Assembly (NCBI RefSeq): GCF_003628435.1
Contig: NZ_RBZN01000028.1
Location: 1 to 45,886 of the forward strand
DNA length: 45,886 nt
Source of the DNA: Ureibacillus endophyticus
Lineage (GTDB): Bacteria > Bacillota > Bacilli > Bacillales_A > Planococcaceae
Reading direction: 5' to 3'
Positions within the stretch are counted from its first letter, which is position 1. Each line of letters opens with the position of its first letter. Below the pieces are notes generated by a model. The model did not search any database. It had not been told where the DNA came from and saw only the letters and a program-made list of their open reading frames with translations. This document shows positions 8,933-17,945 of the stretch, piece by piece. The translations under genes were made by a program, and so were the position numbers.

Positions 8933-10378
8933 TTATATATTTTCTATCTGTAAAAATTTGCATACATCCTTTACATATTGCTCTTTCGGATAGCTTTTAT
9001 AAACACTACTAACTAAACGAATCGGATCACCAAAAAAGTAACGTTCATATTGTGTTTCCCTTGTTCCAAAAGAACTCATCGTTAAATCCCATGCTAAGCG
9101 AAAGACCTTTACTCTGTCTTCAGCTGATTTTGTTGCTCCTTGTAGGTATTGGTCTAAATCATGTCTTATCTCTGATAGAAAGGCATTTTCAGTAGGTAAT
9201 GTAATGATGCCGCTAGCACTCATTATTTGAATGATTTCAGTGAATCGAGGATACAATTTCGGAAAAGTTAAACTAGCTACACTTAAAGCGGTAATATCAG
9301 GACGCATGATTCCATATTCATCAATCGAGGCGTCATTTTCTGCTTTTTCCAATAATGCTTTCATTGTCTCCAATCCACAAATGATTTCGGATACTTTCTC
9401 ATGTATATGCTGATATTCTCCAATATTAATGGTTTCAATTAATACTTGTGCAATCCCTAAAATAAATTCAGTTTTGACTATTTGCCTTGTGATTACTTGG
9501 TGTATAGCAAGATTATGAAACGCACTTTGATTAATAAATTTTTCTGCTACTTCACCATTCTTGTAATAAAATACTCTGTCCCAAGGAACTAATACATTAT
9601 CGAATACGACAATGGAATCCATTTCCTCATATCTTGAGCTTAATGGATGATCGAAGTGAGATGTTCCTCCGATAAAAGTATCCCTACAAATAAATTTAAG
9701 TCCCTTTGTATTGGATGGTATTGAGAACGCAAATACCTCATCTTCATTAAAAAATTTACCAATACTAATTACAAATACTTCATCCGTTAATCCGCCTTGG
9801 GTTGCAAGTAATCGAGCACCTTTAATGACAAGTCCATCATCCGTCACGTCAACAATTTTTGCTGCTATGGGTTCTTTACTATCTTCAAAATAGAATTGTG
9901 AACGATTCACTTGTGGACTAATAAATGTATGTGTGAAATTTAAGTCCTTTTCTCTTGCCATTTTATAAAATTGTACAAGATTTTCTGGAAAGCAATTTTC
10001 TTTTCCCTCTAAAAAGCTAGCGGAAGAGGCGAAAGCCATTATTGCAGTATTCAAATAATCAGGACTTCTCCCCATCATCCCATAGGTTTTCTTTGCCCAT
10101 TGCTCAAACATTTTTCGTCTTCTTTTTAAATCATCTATACTTCTTGGTTGCATGTAGGATAGCCCAATTGGATCACCTGATTCAGGTGAAATAAAAGTCA
10201 TTGCCTCAATATAATGGGGATCTAGCTGTAAATCATATAATGCAGCTTTTTCTTGAATGAGGCCTTTAAAGACAGGGTGTTCAGAAAGTAATCCTTCAAC
10301 TTTTTTTCCATCTAACCAGATTTCGTTTTTTAACTGATTTAATCGATTAATGTACTCTTTTCCATTAATAGCCCCCAC
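8933..10378 (-). CDS. hpaB: FADH2-dependent aromatic monooxygenase, HpaB/YoaI type
   Basis: 481 residues. The GTG at 10378 is chosen because AGGAGTG lies seven bases upstream and the resulting start GAINGKEYINRLN matches the family; a longer reading adds about 12 unrelated residues. The 4-hydroxyphenylacetate 3-hydroxylase family is recognisable by SYMQPRSIDDLKRRR, GMMGRSPDYLN, THTFISPQVNRSQ, GARLLATQGGLTDE and NVLVPWDRVF. It ortho-hydroxylates a phenol using reduced flavin from a separate reductase. It lies alone on the minus strand, opposite marR, while the only HpaC-type reductase seen is at 142-624. Whether the substrate is 4-hydroxyphenylacetate or another phenol cannot be read from sequence. 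Confidence 0.88.
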   Translation of the reverse strand: MGAINGKEYINRLNQLKNEIWLDGKKVEGLLSEHPVFKGLIQEKAALYDLQLDPHYIEAMTFISPESGDPIGLSYMQPRSIDDLKRRRKMFEQWAKKTYGMMGRSPDYLNTAIMAFASSASFLEGKENCFPENLVQFYKMAREKDLNFTHTFISPQVNRSQFYFEDSKEPIAAKIVDVTDDGLVIKGARLLATQGGLTDEVFVISIGKFFNEDEVFAFSIPSNTKGLKFICRDTFIGGTSHFDHPLSSRYEEMDSIVVFDNVLVPWDRVFYYKNGEVAEKFINQSAFHNLAIHQVITRQIVKTEFILGIAQVLIETINIGEYQHIHEKVSEIICGLETMKALLEKAENDASIDEYGIMRPDITALSVASLTFPKLYPRFTEIIQIMSASGIITLPTENAFLSEIRHDLDQYLQGATKSAEDRVKVFRLAWDLTMSSFGTRETQYERYFFGDPIRLVSSVYKSYPKEQYVKDVCKFLQIENI

Positions 10379-10570
10379 ATTGTCACTCCTAATTAATGAT
10401 TTAATGTAACACACTTAGGTATAAAAGGATTGTTTACGTATAGCTCATTTTCGTAGTTAGAACATGCACATTGATATTTAGGGTGAAAATCTTGCATTTC
10501 TATATATCATGTTATTAAAAGCAAAATCAATTGGTGATATTGTACTGGTTGGTTGAATTAGAAAATTTTT

Positions 10571-10588
10571 TTGTTGCATTTACAACAA
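10571..10588. promoter_or_regulatory. Palindromic operator, distal copy (probable MarR site)
   Basis: TTGTTGCATTTACAACAA is an 18-base near-perfect palindrome in the hpaB-marR intergenic region. A second copy lies 48 bases downstream. A -35-like TTTACA overlaps it, so binding would be expected to block transcription of marR, and possibly of hpaB. Confidence 0.75.
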
Positions 10589-10618
10589 AATGAAGTTAAA
10601 TTTATTTTATAGAAATTT

Positions 10619-10636
10619 TTGTTGTATTTGCAACAA
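10619..10636. promoter_or_regulatory. Palindromic operator, proximal copy (probable MarR site)
   Basis: TTGTTGTATTTGCAACAA shares the TTGTTG and CAACAA half-sites of the copy at 10571-10588. It ends eight bases before the marR Shine-Dalgarno, placing it at or just after the expected transcription start. Paired operators of this type usually mean autoregulation. Confidence 0.75.
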
Positions 10637-10656
10637 TCGTAAAAAGGAGATTGACC

Positions 10657-11109
10657 ATGAAGGAAATTCTTCGAGAAATAGGAATGATTGCAAGGGCACT
10701 AGATTCAATAAGTAATATTGAATTTAAAGAATATGACTTAACAAAAGGACAATATTTATACCTTGTTCGAATCTGTGAAAACCCTGGTATTATTCAAGAA
10801 AAATTAGCAGAGATGATCAAAGTAGATCGAACAACAGCTGCCCGCGCAATTAAAAAACTTGAATTAAACGGTTTCATCGAAAAAAAGGATGATCCCCATA
10901 ACAAAAAAATAAAAAAACTCTTTCCAACCGAAAAAGGACAGCAAATTTATCCTTTTATAAAAAGAGAAAATGATTATTCCAATCAAGTAGCCTTACAGGG
11001 ATTATCTGAAGATGAAGTAGAAACCATTTTTAATCTCCTTCAAAGAGTTAGAAAAAATGTGGAGAAAGATTGGGAACACGTTAAAAAGGGAAATAAGCGA
11101 AACTATTAA
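10657..11109 (+). CDS. MarR-family transcriptional regulator
   Basis: 150 residues; ATG at 10657 with AAGGAG seven bases upstream. The winged helix-turn-helix is clear: GIIQEKLAEMIKVDRTTAARAIKKLELNGFIEKKDD (helices near residues 45-75) followed by the wing NKKIKKLFPTEKG. MarR proteins commonly sense phenolic ligands. It is divergent from hpaB, and its promoter region holds two matching palindromes. The paiA gene starts 24 bases after its stop, so the three genes probably form one unit. Confidence 0.9.
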   Translation: MKEILREIGMIARALDSISNIEFKEYDLTKGQYLYLVRICENPGIIQEKLAEMIKVDRTTAARAIKKLELNGFIEKKDDPHNKKIKKLFPTEKGQQIYPFIKRENDYSNQVALQGLSEDEVETIFNLLQRVRKNVEKDWEHVKKGNKRNY

Positions 11110-11643
<534 letters not shown>

Positions 11644-11654
11644 GAGTGAGATGT

Positions 11655-12278
11655 ATGTTTATCCCCAAACTATATAAAGTAACAGATGTTGATGAAATTT
11701 GGGACTTTGTTCAAAATAATTCTTTCGCTACGATTGTGACAACCGTGCAAGAAAAACCAATTGCTACGCATTTACCTTTGACGTTAATTAAAGAAGGCGA
11801 AAATTACTTTGTTAAGGGTCATTTGGCTTATGGTAATCCTCAATGGAAAACGATTGAAGCATGTGAGAATGTACTTGTGATGTTCCAAGGACCACATTCG
11901 TATATCTCATCTTCGTGGTATTCTCATGAAAATGCTCCAACCTGGAATTATCAGTCGGTACATATGTATGGGAAAGGGAGTCTTTTAGAAAAAGAAGAGT
12001 TAATAGAAGATTTAACGAGGTTGTTAGAAAAGTATGAACAACATCGTGAAAATCCAATTTTATGGGATAAACTTTCTCCACAATTTTTAGAAAGCCAATT
12101 AAAGGGAATTGTAGGTATTAAAATAAAAATAGAAGACATACAGGCTGCATATAAACTTAGTCAAAATCGAAATGAAGCAGATTATCTCAGCATTATTGAA
12201 AACTTGCAAAAAGAAGAAGATCCAAATTCAAAGCAAATGGCAGATGTGATGAAAAAGAGATTAGAAATATTTGAATAA
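11655..12278 (+). CDS. paiB: PaiB-like FMN-binding split-barrel protein
   Basis: 207 residues, the same length as Bacillus subtilis PaiB. ATG at 11655 is preceded by AGGAGTGAG; an in-frame GTG at 11646 overlaps that site. The FMN-binding domain is seen in NNSFATIVTTVQEKPIATHLPL, HLAYGNPQWK, GPHSYISSSWY and PTWNYQSVHMYG. PaiB was described as a transcriptional regulator of sporulation and protease genes, but the fold is a flavin-binding barrel related to flavin reductases. Together with PaiA it forms a conserved pair. Confidence 0.88.
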   Translation: MFIPKLYKVTDVDEIWDFVQNNSFATIVTTVQEKPIATHLPLTLIKEGENYFVKGHLAYGNPQWKTIEACENVLVMFQGPHSYISSSWYSHENAPTWNYQSVHMYGKGSLLEKEELIEDLTRLLEKYEQHRENPILWDKLSPQFLESQLKGIVGIKIKIEDIQAAYKLSQNRNEADYLSIIENLQKEEDPNSKQMADVMKKRLEIFE

Positions 12279-12289
12279 TATTTATTGAG

Positions 12290-12316
12290 AGATCATCTTT
12301 TGATGGTCTTTTTTTC
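12290..12316 (+). terminator. Intrinsic terminator after paiB
   Basis: An 8-bp stem (12290-12297 with 12302-12309, one G-T pair), TTTT loop and a run of seven T residues, 12 bases after the paiB stop. Confidence 0.8.
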
Positions 12317-12406
12317 TTACTAATTGCATGACAGATTATTTGTTCTTCCCCTTTCTTCATTTGAATATAAATTAAGAAGACCATAAATAGATAGGAGGAA
12401 GAAGAG

Positions 12407-12832
12407 TTGCAATACTATTATGGAGATATGATGCCGTTACGTGTACTTGATGAAGCTGAATTTTGGAAACATCAAGAAGAGGAGCACACAGTTGTCATTC
12501 GTGAGCTTGTAGGAAATCTTGAACAAAAGTATGTACAGGCATTAAAAGATTGGGAAAAGGAATTTGCCAAAACACATCAACGCGTAGTTCGATATATTGA
12601 AACAGTCAACCGTTCAAATGGCTATATTTCTCAATCGTTATACAATGATATCATGCAGCTTATCAGATATTGTTTAAGACAGAGTGAACAATTTATTAAC
12701 TTTCTCCACACCATGATGGAAGAAAGTGTTCCTATTCGTACGAATCCAACTGCAAAAGTAGTATTAAACCATATTATTGTGGAATCTGAGTATTTTATCG
12801 GGGTTGCACAAACAATTTTATATCAACGGTAA
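12407..12832 (+). CDS. DUF2935-type helical protein
   Basis: 141 residues from a TTG start with AGGAGGAAG upstream. Composition and phase (FWKHQEEEHTVVIREL, then LHTMMEESVPIRTNPTAKVVLNHIIVESEYFIGV) suggest a four-helix bundle with conserved His and Glu residues, like DUF2935 proteins, although those often contain two such units and this has one. His/Glu placement would allow metal binding; that is inference. Function unknown. Confidence 0.75.
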   Translation: MQYYYGDMMPLRVLDEAEFWKHQEEEHTVVIRELVGNLEQKYVQALKDWEKEFAKTHQRVVRYIETVNRSNGYISQSLYNDIMQLIRYCLRQSEQFINFLHTMMEESVPIRTNPTAKVVLNHIIVESEYFIGVAQTILYQR

Positions 12833-12931
12833 AGCAAGTTCTTAAATAATATGCCAATATCTTTCGCAAATAATTCACTACATAAAGGTTATTCTATAAA
12901 CGACACCAATACGAATATGGAGGAAGAGCAC

Positions 12932-13051
12932 ATGGTAAAAGACTCGTACGCACCAAAGAAAAAAACAAATGATGCAAAACCAAAAATTCCACCGGAGCAA
13001 CGAAGAGGAAAAGCTTCATCCACTTCACGCCATCAAAATAATAATAAGTAA
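12932..13051 (+). CDS. Small basic protein, unknown
   Basis: 39 residues, MVKDSYAPKKKTNDA followed by a Lys/Arg/Asn/Pro-rich tail. GGAGGA lies seven bases before the ATG and a strong terminator follows, so expression is credible. Highly charged and low in hydrophobics, it is probably disordered. No family recognised; similar short basic ORFs are common in spore formers. Confidence 0.6.
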   Translation: MVKDSYAPKKKTNDAKPKIPPEQRRGKASSTSRHQNNNK

Positions 13052-13057
13052 ACAAAC

Positions 13058-13086
13058 GACCTTCAACAGTAAGTATGTTGAAGGTC
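13058..13086. terminator. Bidirectional terminator
   Basis: A perfect 11-bp stem (13058-13068 with 13076-13086) with a 7-base loop, followed by TATTTTTAATT on the plus strand. It separates the convergent small basic protein and SH3 protein genes. Confidence 0.85.
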
Positions 13087-13095
13087 TATTTTTAA

Positions 13096-14076
13096 TTAAA
13101 TACGGTTGTCTGTAAGTGCATCGTAAATCTCACCAGTATATGGATCTACTCCATACCAACCGTACGTTGCAGTATGTTCACCTACAAATCTAAATACATG
13201 GATAATATAATGTTGTTCATCATTTTTATGATCATATTCGAAAATCATGTCAGAATCATTCGTGAAACCTGTATATTTTTGTACCAATTTTACAGCATCT
13301 GTTGTTGTAAGTTTGATATTTTTTACTGATGATAATTCTGTAACAGTTTTTCCTTTTTTGTCCGTTGCTTTTATTATCCCAATACCTTTTACAAAATAAT
13401 ATCTTTCACCTGTTGTGTATTTAAGGATTACAACATTATCAAAGGTTCCTGCTTTCACTTTGACTTGTTTAGAAGTACTTTCAACAAGTACTTTATTATA
13501 TTTTTCTTTCATTGAATCATAATCAAAATACGTATCTTTAATATATTGGCCTTGTTTCATCGGGTATGTGAGATTGAAAAAGCCCCAATCTGTTCCAGAT
13601 ACACCCATAGATAGCTTTGACTGTTTTTCAGAATAACAAAGGTCAGAACCGTTACTTGAAATATTTATTAAGTATGTACAGTAGGTGTCTTTGCTAACGA
13701 TAAATTCTTCTTTATTCGTGGATAGAAACGATGGTGAATAAGTAAGCTTCATTCCAGCCTTTGGTATTAATCCTCCACTAATGGTTGGGGTAGGTTTTTT
13801 ACTTGATAATGCACTTGTATAAACATAGCCTTTTGTCTTATTTGTTTCTACATAAGACCAACCTTTTGATGATGATAGTACAGTGATAGCTGAGTAATTT
13901 TTAATTGTGCCCAGTTTCTTAGCATTTTGAGATGGTTTTTCTCGCAAAATAATATCGTCTTTTGCATTAACATACATTGTCTTTCCTGCTGCTTCTATAT
14001 GTACTTCATCCAAAAATATAGATGGAGTAATGAAAATAAAAGCAAAAAGAAGCATTGCAGTAATTAGTTTCTTCAT
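13096..14076 (-). CDS. Secreted protein with SH3b domain
   Basis: 326 residues with AAGGAGGAATAA before the ATG. An N-terminal signal sequence (KKLITAMLLFAFIFITPSIF) is followed by a bacterial SH3 domain at about residues 32-93 (LREKPSQNAKKLGTIKNYSAITVLSSSKGWSYV, then GYVYTSALS). The remainder is a beta-rich region with no motif I recognise; the C-terminal part resembles a PepSY-like or immunity-type sheet (EYDHKNDEQHYIIHVFRF, WYGVDPYTGEIYD). Expected at the cell surface. Confidence 0.8.
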   Translation of the reverse strand: MKKLITAMLLFAFIFITPSIFLDEVHIEAAGKTMYVNAKDDIILREKPSQNAKKLGTIKNYSAITVLSSSKGWSYVETNKTKGYVYTSALSSKKPTPTISGGLIPKAGMKLTYSPSFLSTNKEEFIVSKDTYCTYLINISSNGSDLCYSEKQSKLSMGVSGTDWGFFNLTYPMKQGQYIKDTYFDYDSMKEKYNKVLVESTSKQVKVKAGTFDNVVILKYTTGERYYFVKGIGIIKATDKKGKTVTELSSVKNIKLTTTDAVKLVQKYTGFTNDSDMIFEYDHKNDEQHYIIHVFRFVGEHTATYGWYGVDPYTGEIYDALTDNRI

Positions 14077-14226
14077 TATTTATTCCTCCTTATCATTATA
14101 GGAATATAATATCATTTAATACATAAATTTCCTAACTATTTTGAAGGATTTTAGTAGAAGGGTGGACTGGGCATAAACTTCTTTCCAAAGCTCATAATAA
14201 CTAGGAATTAAGGGAGGGAGTTTTTG

Positions 14227-15588
14227 ATGGAGCTACCAGCACGCGTAGGGGGGAAGAAAGACAATAACAAAGATAGTAAGTTAAAATGGTGGCAACTTTC
14301 TCTAATCGGTGTAGGTTGCACCATTGGGACAGGCTACTTTCTTGGTTCTGGTATTGGAATTTCTAAAACAGGTCCTTCTATTGTTATTTCTTTTATCCTT
14401 GCTGGAATTACTGCAATGATTGTTTCAGAAGCATTGGGGAAAATGTTTGTACAAGATCCTCAAAAGGGATCCTTCCGTTCATATACAAAAAAAGCTTTTG
14501 GACGCTGGGCAGGTTTTAGTAGTGGCTGGGTATATTGGTTTTCTGAAATGCTCATTTCCGGGAGTCAATTAACCGCACTTTCTATCCTTACCCGATTTTG
14601 GTTTCCAAATGTACCCCTTTGGATTTTAGCATCTATCTATGCAACATTAGGAATAATTGTCGTTTTAATTGGTACAAAAGGATTTGAACGTGTAGAGAAC
14701 TTATTTGCGGTCATAAAAGTAGCCGCAATTTTAATGTTCATTATACTTGCCATATTAGTATTATTTGGCTTTTTTGGTGGTAGTAAAAATGATTTTAATG
14801 TTCCTACTTCAACGGATGAGATTTTTGCACATGGCATTATGGGTTTATGGTCATCACTCATTTTCGGATTTTATGCTTTTGGCGGAATAGAAGTGATGGG
14901 AATATTGTCAGTAAGACTTCAAGAGAAGAAAGAGGTTGTTAAATCAACAACCGTCATGCTTATATTGTTAACGTCTATCTATTTAATTTCCATTTTTTTA
15001 GCATCAGGTTTTGTATCCCATAACAAATTTAATGCTGAAGAAAGTCCTTTTGCCATTGCTTTAGCAGATTATAATCTTGCATTTTTCCCTCATGTTTTTA
15101 ATGCAGGTATTATTATTGCAGGATTTTCTACAATGGCTGCCTCTTTATTTGCAGTTACTAGCATGCTTGTCACAATGGCAGAAGATGGCGATGCACCGAA
15201 ACTTTTTGCGAAAAAAGGTAAACTTAAAGTACCTCCATTTGCTCTTTCCTTAACTATATCCGTTTTAGTCATTTCCATTATTATCGCTCGATTAGTACCT
15301 GATCGAGTATATGAGTATATTACAACCGCTGCTGGACTAATGCTTATTTATAATTGGTTGTTTATTTTACTTTCATTCCCAAAACTTATGAAAGTAACAA
15401 AAATTGATCATATAAAGCGATATCTTGCAATGGTTTTTATACTTCTTGCAATTTTTGGTACCTTGCTAGATAAGAATAATCGTATGGGGCTGTTGGTAAG
15501 TGTCATTTTCATTGCGATCATTCTTATTGTCATTTTTTGTATCAAAAAAAGAGGGAAAGGAAAGAACGAATATCCTAAAGGTCTTTAG
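14227..15588 (+). CDS. APC-superfamily amino acid permease
   Basis: 453 residues, about 12 membrane segments. The first helix carries GVGCTIGTGYFLGSGIGISKTGPS, the substrate-binding motif of amino acid/polyamine/organocation permeases. The ATG at 14227 is six bases after GGGAGGGAG; a TTG directly before it is an alternative. Substrate not predictable. The stop overlaps the stop of the convergent LysE-type gene, with no terminator between. Confidence 0.88.
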   Translation: MELPARVGGKKDNNKDSKLKWWQLSLIGVGCTIGTGYFLGSGIGISKTGPSIVISFILAGITAMIVSEALGKMFVQDPQKGSFRSYTKKAFGRWAGFSSGWVYWFSEMLISGSQLTALSILTRFWFPNVPLWILASIYATLGIIVVLIGTKGFERVENLFAVIKVAAILMFIILAILVLFGFFGGSKNDFNVPTSTDEIFAHGIMGLWSSLIFGFYAFGGIEVMGILSVRLQEKKEVVKSTTVMLILLTSIYLISIFLASGFVSHNKFNAEESPFAIALADYNLAFFPHVFNAGIIIAGFSTMAASLFAVTSMLVTMAEDGDAPKLFAKKGKLKVPPFALSLTISVLVISIIIARLVPDRVYEYITTAAGLMLIYNWLFILLSFPKLMKVTKIDHIKRYLAMVFILLAIFGTLLDKNNRMGLLVSVIFIAIILIVIFCIKKRGKGKNEYPKGL

Positions 15589-16211
15589 AAAAAGAGTAAC
15601 TTAACTGCTTGTGCACCAAAATAAACGCCAAAACCAACTAATGATAATCCTGATAATATCGAAATAATGATTAGAATTTTAGAAGTTAGTATTTTTTTGA
15701 AACTGCTTGCTGTAAAAGCCATCGTAATATCCCATATAAACAAACCAACGAAAATAGCAGCACTATATAAAATAACATGATCAATATCATAAGTTGATAC
15801 AGTTTTGGCTAAAACAGATCCAAAGATGCCAAGCCAAAATAACATAGATAATGGATTTGAAAGAGATAATAAAAAACCATAACCAAATGATTTTTTTAAC
15901 GAATTGTCTTTTGTATTTTTCATTTGTACCTTATTTCCAGCATTTATCATACTTTCAACACCAGTATAAATAAGTACAAAACAACCAAATGACCATAATA
16001 AAGTTTGCATATATTCAGTTTCTAAAAAATGAAATACACCTAAATATACAATTAGCATAAAAAAGGCATCAGCTAACATCGCTCCTAAGCCTACTAGCCA
16101 TGCATGCCAAAAGCCTCCGTAAATACCTTTTGTTAATTGGGCGGCATTAACGGGGCCAATTGGAGCTGCAAGAGAAATCCCTAGAAATACGTAACCAAAA
16201 AAAGCGCTCAT
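15585..16211 (-). CDS. LysE/RhtB-family amino acid exporter
   Basis: 208 residues with six hydrophobic segments and the diagnostic N-terminus GISLAAPIGPVNAAQLTKGIYGGFWHAWLVGLGA. These exporters remove amino acids such as Lys, Arg or homoserine lactones; the substrate here is unknown. AAAGGAGTTATT precedes the ATG. Convergent with the permease at 14227-15588, divergent from 16315-16650. Confidence 0.9.
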   Translation of the reverse strand: MSAFFGYVFLGISLAAPIGPVNAAQLTKGIYGGFWHAWLVGLGAMLADAFFMLIVYLGVFHFLETEYMQTLLWSFGCFVLIYTGVESMINAGNKVQMKNTKDNSLKKSFGYGFLLSLSNPLSMLFWLGIFGSVLAKTVSTYDIDHVILYSAAIFVGLFIWDITMAFTASSFKKILTSKILIIISILSGLSLVGFGVYFGAQAVKLLFF

Positions 16212-16317
16212 TTAATAACTCCTTTAGTAAGTAAAAATGGTTTGTACATCCTATTCATGACTTTAAAGTAATAGGACAAATTATTAAGTAAAATCGCTTA
16301 AAGGAGTTATTGAAATG
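16209..16317. repeat. Inverted repeat formed by duplicated start regions of divergent genes
   Basis: 16209-16226 and 16299-16317 are near-identical inverted copies of a 5'-TAAAGGAGTTATT segment running into the start codon. They carry the ribosome binding sites of the LysE-type gene and of 16315-16650. Confidence 0.7.
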
Positions 16318-16650
16318 GCAGTTTATGTTTATCAAACATTTGAAATAAAACAAGAAAAATTTAAAGATGCGATAGAAAACTTACAAGAACTGAAAAAATA
16401 TCGTAATGATAATTACGATCATACTGTTGAAGTTTTACTTCCTATCACTGGACATGATTACACATATGCACTTCTTGCGACATATGAAGGAATGGCTGAA
16501 ATGGAAATTCAAAATAGAAAGATGTATGACGATGATGAGTATTTAAAGTTAGTCGGCGATTTTTTCTTGGAGCATGTTGTTCAAGGGACTATGTATACTC
16601 AAATGTATCGAGGTATCAATAAGCAAATAGCAAATAAGCATGATAAATAA
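16315..16650 (+). CDS. Small protein of unknown function, possible dimeric ferredoxin-like fold
   Basis: 111 residues with AAAGGAGTTATT before the ATG. The pattern VYVYQTFEIKQEKFKDAIENLQELKKY, then YTYALLATYEGMAEMEIQNRKMYDDDEYLKLVGDFF, fits the beta-alpha-beta units of NIPSNAP/monooxygenase-like dimeric barrels, but no catalytic residues are evident. It is divergent from the LysE-type exporter and shares its start-region sequence. Confidence 0.65.
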   Translation: MAVYVYQTFEIKQEKFKDAIENLQELKKYRNDNYDHTVEVLLPITGHDYTYALLATYEGMAEMEIQNRKMYDDDEYLKLVGDFFLEHVVQGTMYTQMYRGINKQIANKHDK

Positions 16651-16659
16651 ACAAGGTAA

Positions 16660-16687
16660 AGCGCTCATGAATCTTATTGTGGGCGCT
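16660..16687 (+). terminator. Weak possible terminator
   Basis: A 7-bp stem AGCGCTC/GGGCGCT with a 14-base loop, followed by TATATTC rather than a clear T run. Confidence 0.4.
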
Positions 16688-16717
16688 ATATTCTATCATG
16701 AAAAGTTGGTGTAAAGA

Positions 16718-17671
16718 ATGATTCTAAGATTTGGTTATGTTTCGACAGCCCTTGCATTATGGGAAGCTTCTCCTTCAAGAACGCTCACTTTTACGAATTG
16801 GAATAAACAAGAAGAAGAAGAAAGAAGCAATAAGCTTTTATATCTTACCGAGCAAAATTTAAAAAATACATTACGTGTCCTTCATTACAATATTGCACAT
16901 GGTATTGAACTTTACAGAATGTCCTCATCCCTCGTCCCCCTTGCCACCCATCCGGATGTAAAGTGGGATTATATTACCCCTTTTAAAGAGTTGTTTAAAG
17001 AAATCGGGTCATTGGTTCAAAAACATAATTTACGTGTGAGCTTTCATCCAAACCAATTTACTTTGTTTACTAGTCCCCAAAAACATATTACAGCAAATGC
17101 GATAATAGACATGACCTATCATTATAATATGTTAGAGGCTATGGGATTACATAAGGATGCGAATATAAACATTCACGTAGGTGGGATGTACGGTAATAAA
17201 TTGGAAGCGATGACGAGGTTTCATAAGAATTTTGTCAAACTAGACAAAGAAATCCGAATGCAAACGACCTTAGAAAATGATGATAAAACCTATACCGCAG
17301 CGGAAACGTTGCAAATTTGTGAGCAACAAAATGTCCCAATGGTTTTTGATTATCATCATTATTGGGTAAATCGACAAGATGAGAATTTTGAGGAATTACT
17401 AGAACGAATTTTTGCAACATGGGAAAGAACGGGGAAGGTACCAAAATTTCATCTTTCCTCACCGAAGTCAGAGAAATTAATACGAGCCCATGCGGATTAC
17501 GTGGATATCGATTTTGCTTTACCATTTATTCAGGCATTAAAAGCGTTTGGTAAATCTGCTGATATTATGATTGAAGCAAAATTAAAGGATCAAGCAGCTT
17601 TGAGACTTGTAGAACAGCTTGGCAAATTGCGCGGATTTAAAAGGATTAATGGTGGTGCCATAGAAATTTAA
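16718..17671 (+). CDS. uvsE: UV DNA damage endonuclease
   Basis: 317 residues of a UVDE-type TIM barrel. Motifs are RFGYVSTALALWEASPSRT at the N-terminus, SFHPNQFTLF, NIHVGGMYGNK, LENDDKTY and VFDYHHYW, whose His, Glu and Asp residues ligate the metal cluster. It nicks DNA 5' to UV photoproducts as an alternative to nucleotide excision repair, and is typical of Bacillus and relatives. Monocistronic by position. Confidence 0.93.
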   Translation: MILRFGYVSTALALWEASPSRTLTFTNWNKQEEEERSNKLLYLTEQNLKNTLRVLHYNIAHGIELYRMSSSLVPLATHPDVKWDYITPFKELFKEIGSLVQKHNLRVSFHPNQFTLFTSPQKHITANAIIDMTYHYNMLEAMGLHKDANINIHVGGMYGNKLEAMTRFHKNFVKLDKEIRMQTTLENDDKTYTAAETLQICEQQNVPMVFDYHHYWVNRQDENFEELLERIFATWERTGKVPKFHLSSPKSEKLIRAHADYVDIDFALPFIQALKAFGKSADIMIEAKLKDQAALRLVEQLGKLRGFKRINGGAIEI

Positions 17672-17699
17672 ATTTTCAATGTATAGAAAATGAAAGACA

Positions 17700-17900
17700 A
17701 CCTATACTATAAATGATTTCACTTCAATCTCTATGATTAGGAGGGTTAACCCGATGACTGGGATTCATTAACCATCAAAACTGAATAAGCTATAGCAAGT
17801 TTTCTTCATGAAATCTTTGCGAAAAGCGAGGCAGTGTGTCATGGAGAATTTAATGTAAGTTGAAATCAAGCCCGGAATTTAATTTCCGGGTTTTAATTTT
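17700..17900 (+). ncRNA. Possible orphan transcript with own promoter and terminator
   Basis: Between uvsE and ddh there is no real gene. TATACT at about 17713 resembles a -10 box. Then come AGGAGGGTTAACCC and a 5-codon ORF (MTGIH), within a GGTTAA/TTAACC hairpin, and the stretch ends in a strong terminator at 17871-17890. No known RNA family was recognised, and the -35 is poor. Could simply be uvsE trailer. Confidence 0.3.
17871..17890. terminator. Bidirectional terminator between uvsE and ddh
   Basis: CCCGGAA and TTCCGGG pair around a 6-base loop, followed by TTTTAATTTTG on the plus strand; A-rich on the other side. It serves the convergent ddh end at 17946. Confidence 0.85.
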
Positions 17901-17945
17901 GTAAAAAAATCGCGACCTACTCATTGTAAGCCGCGAATCAAATTC

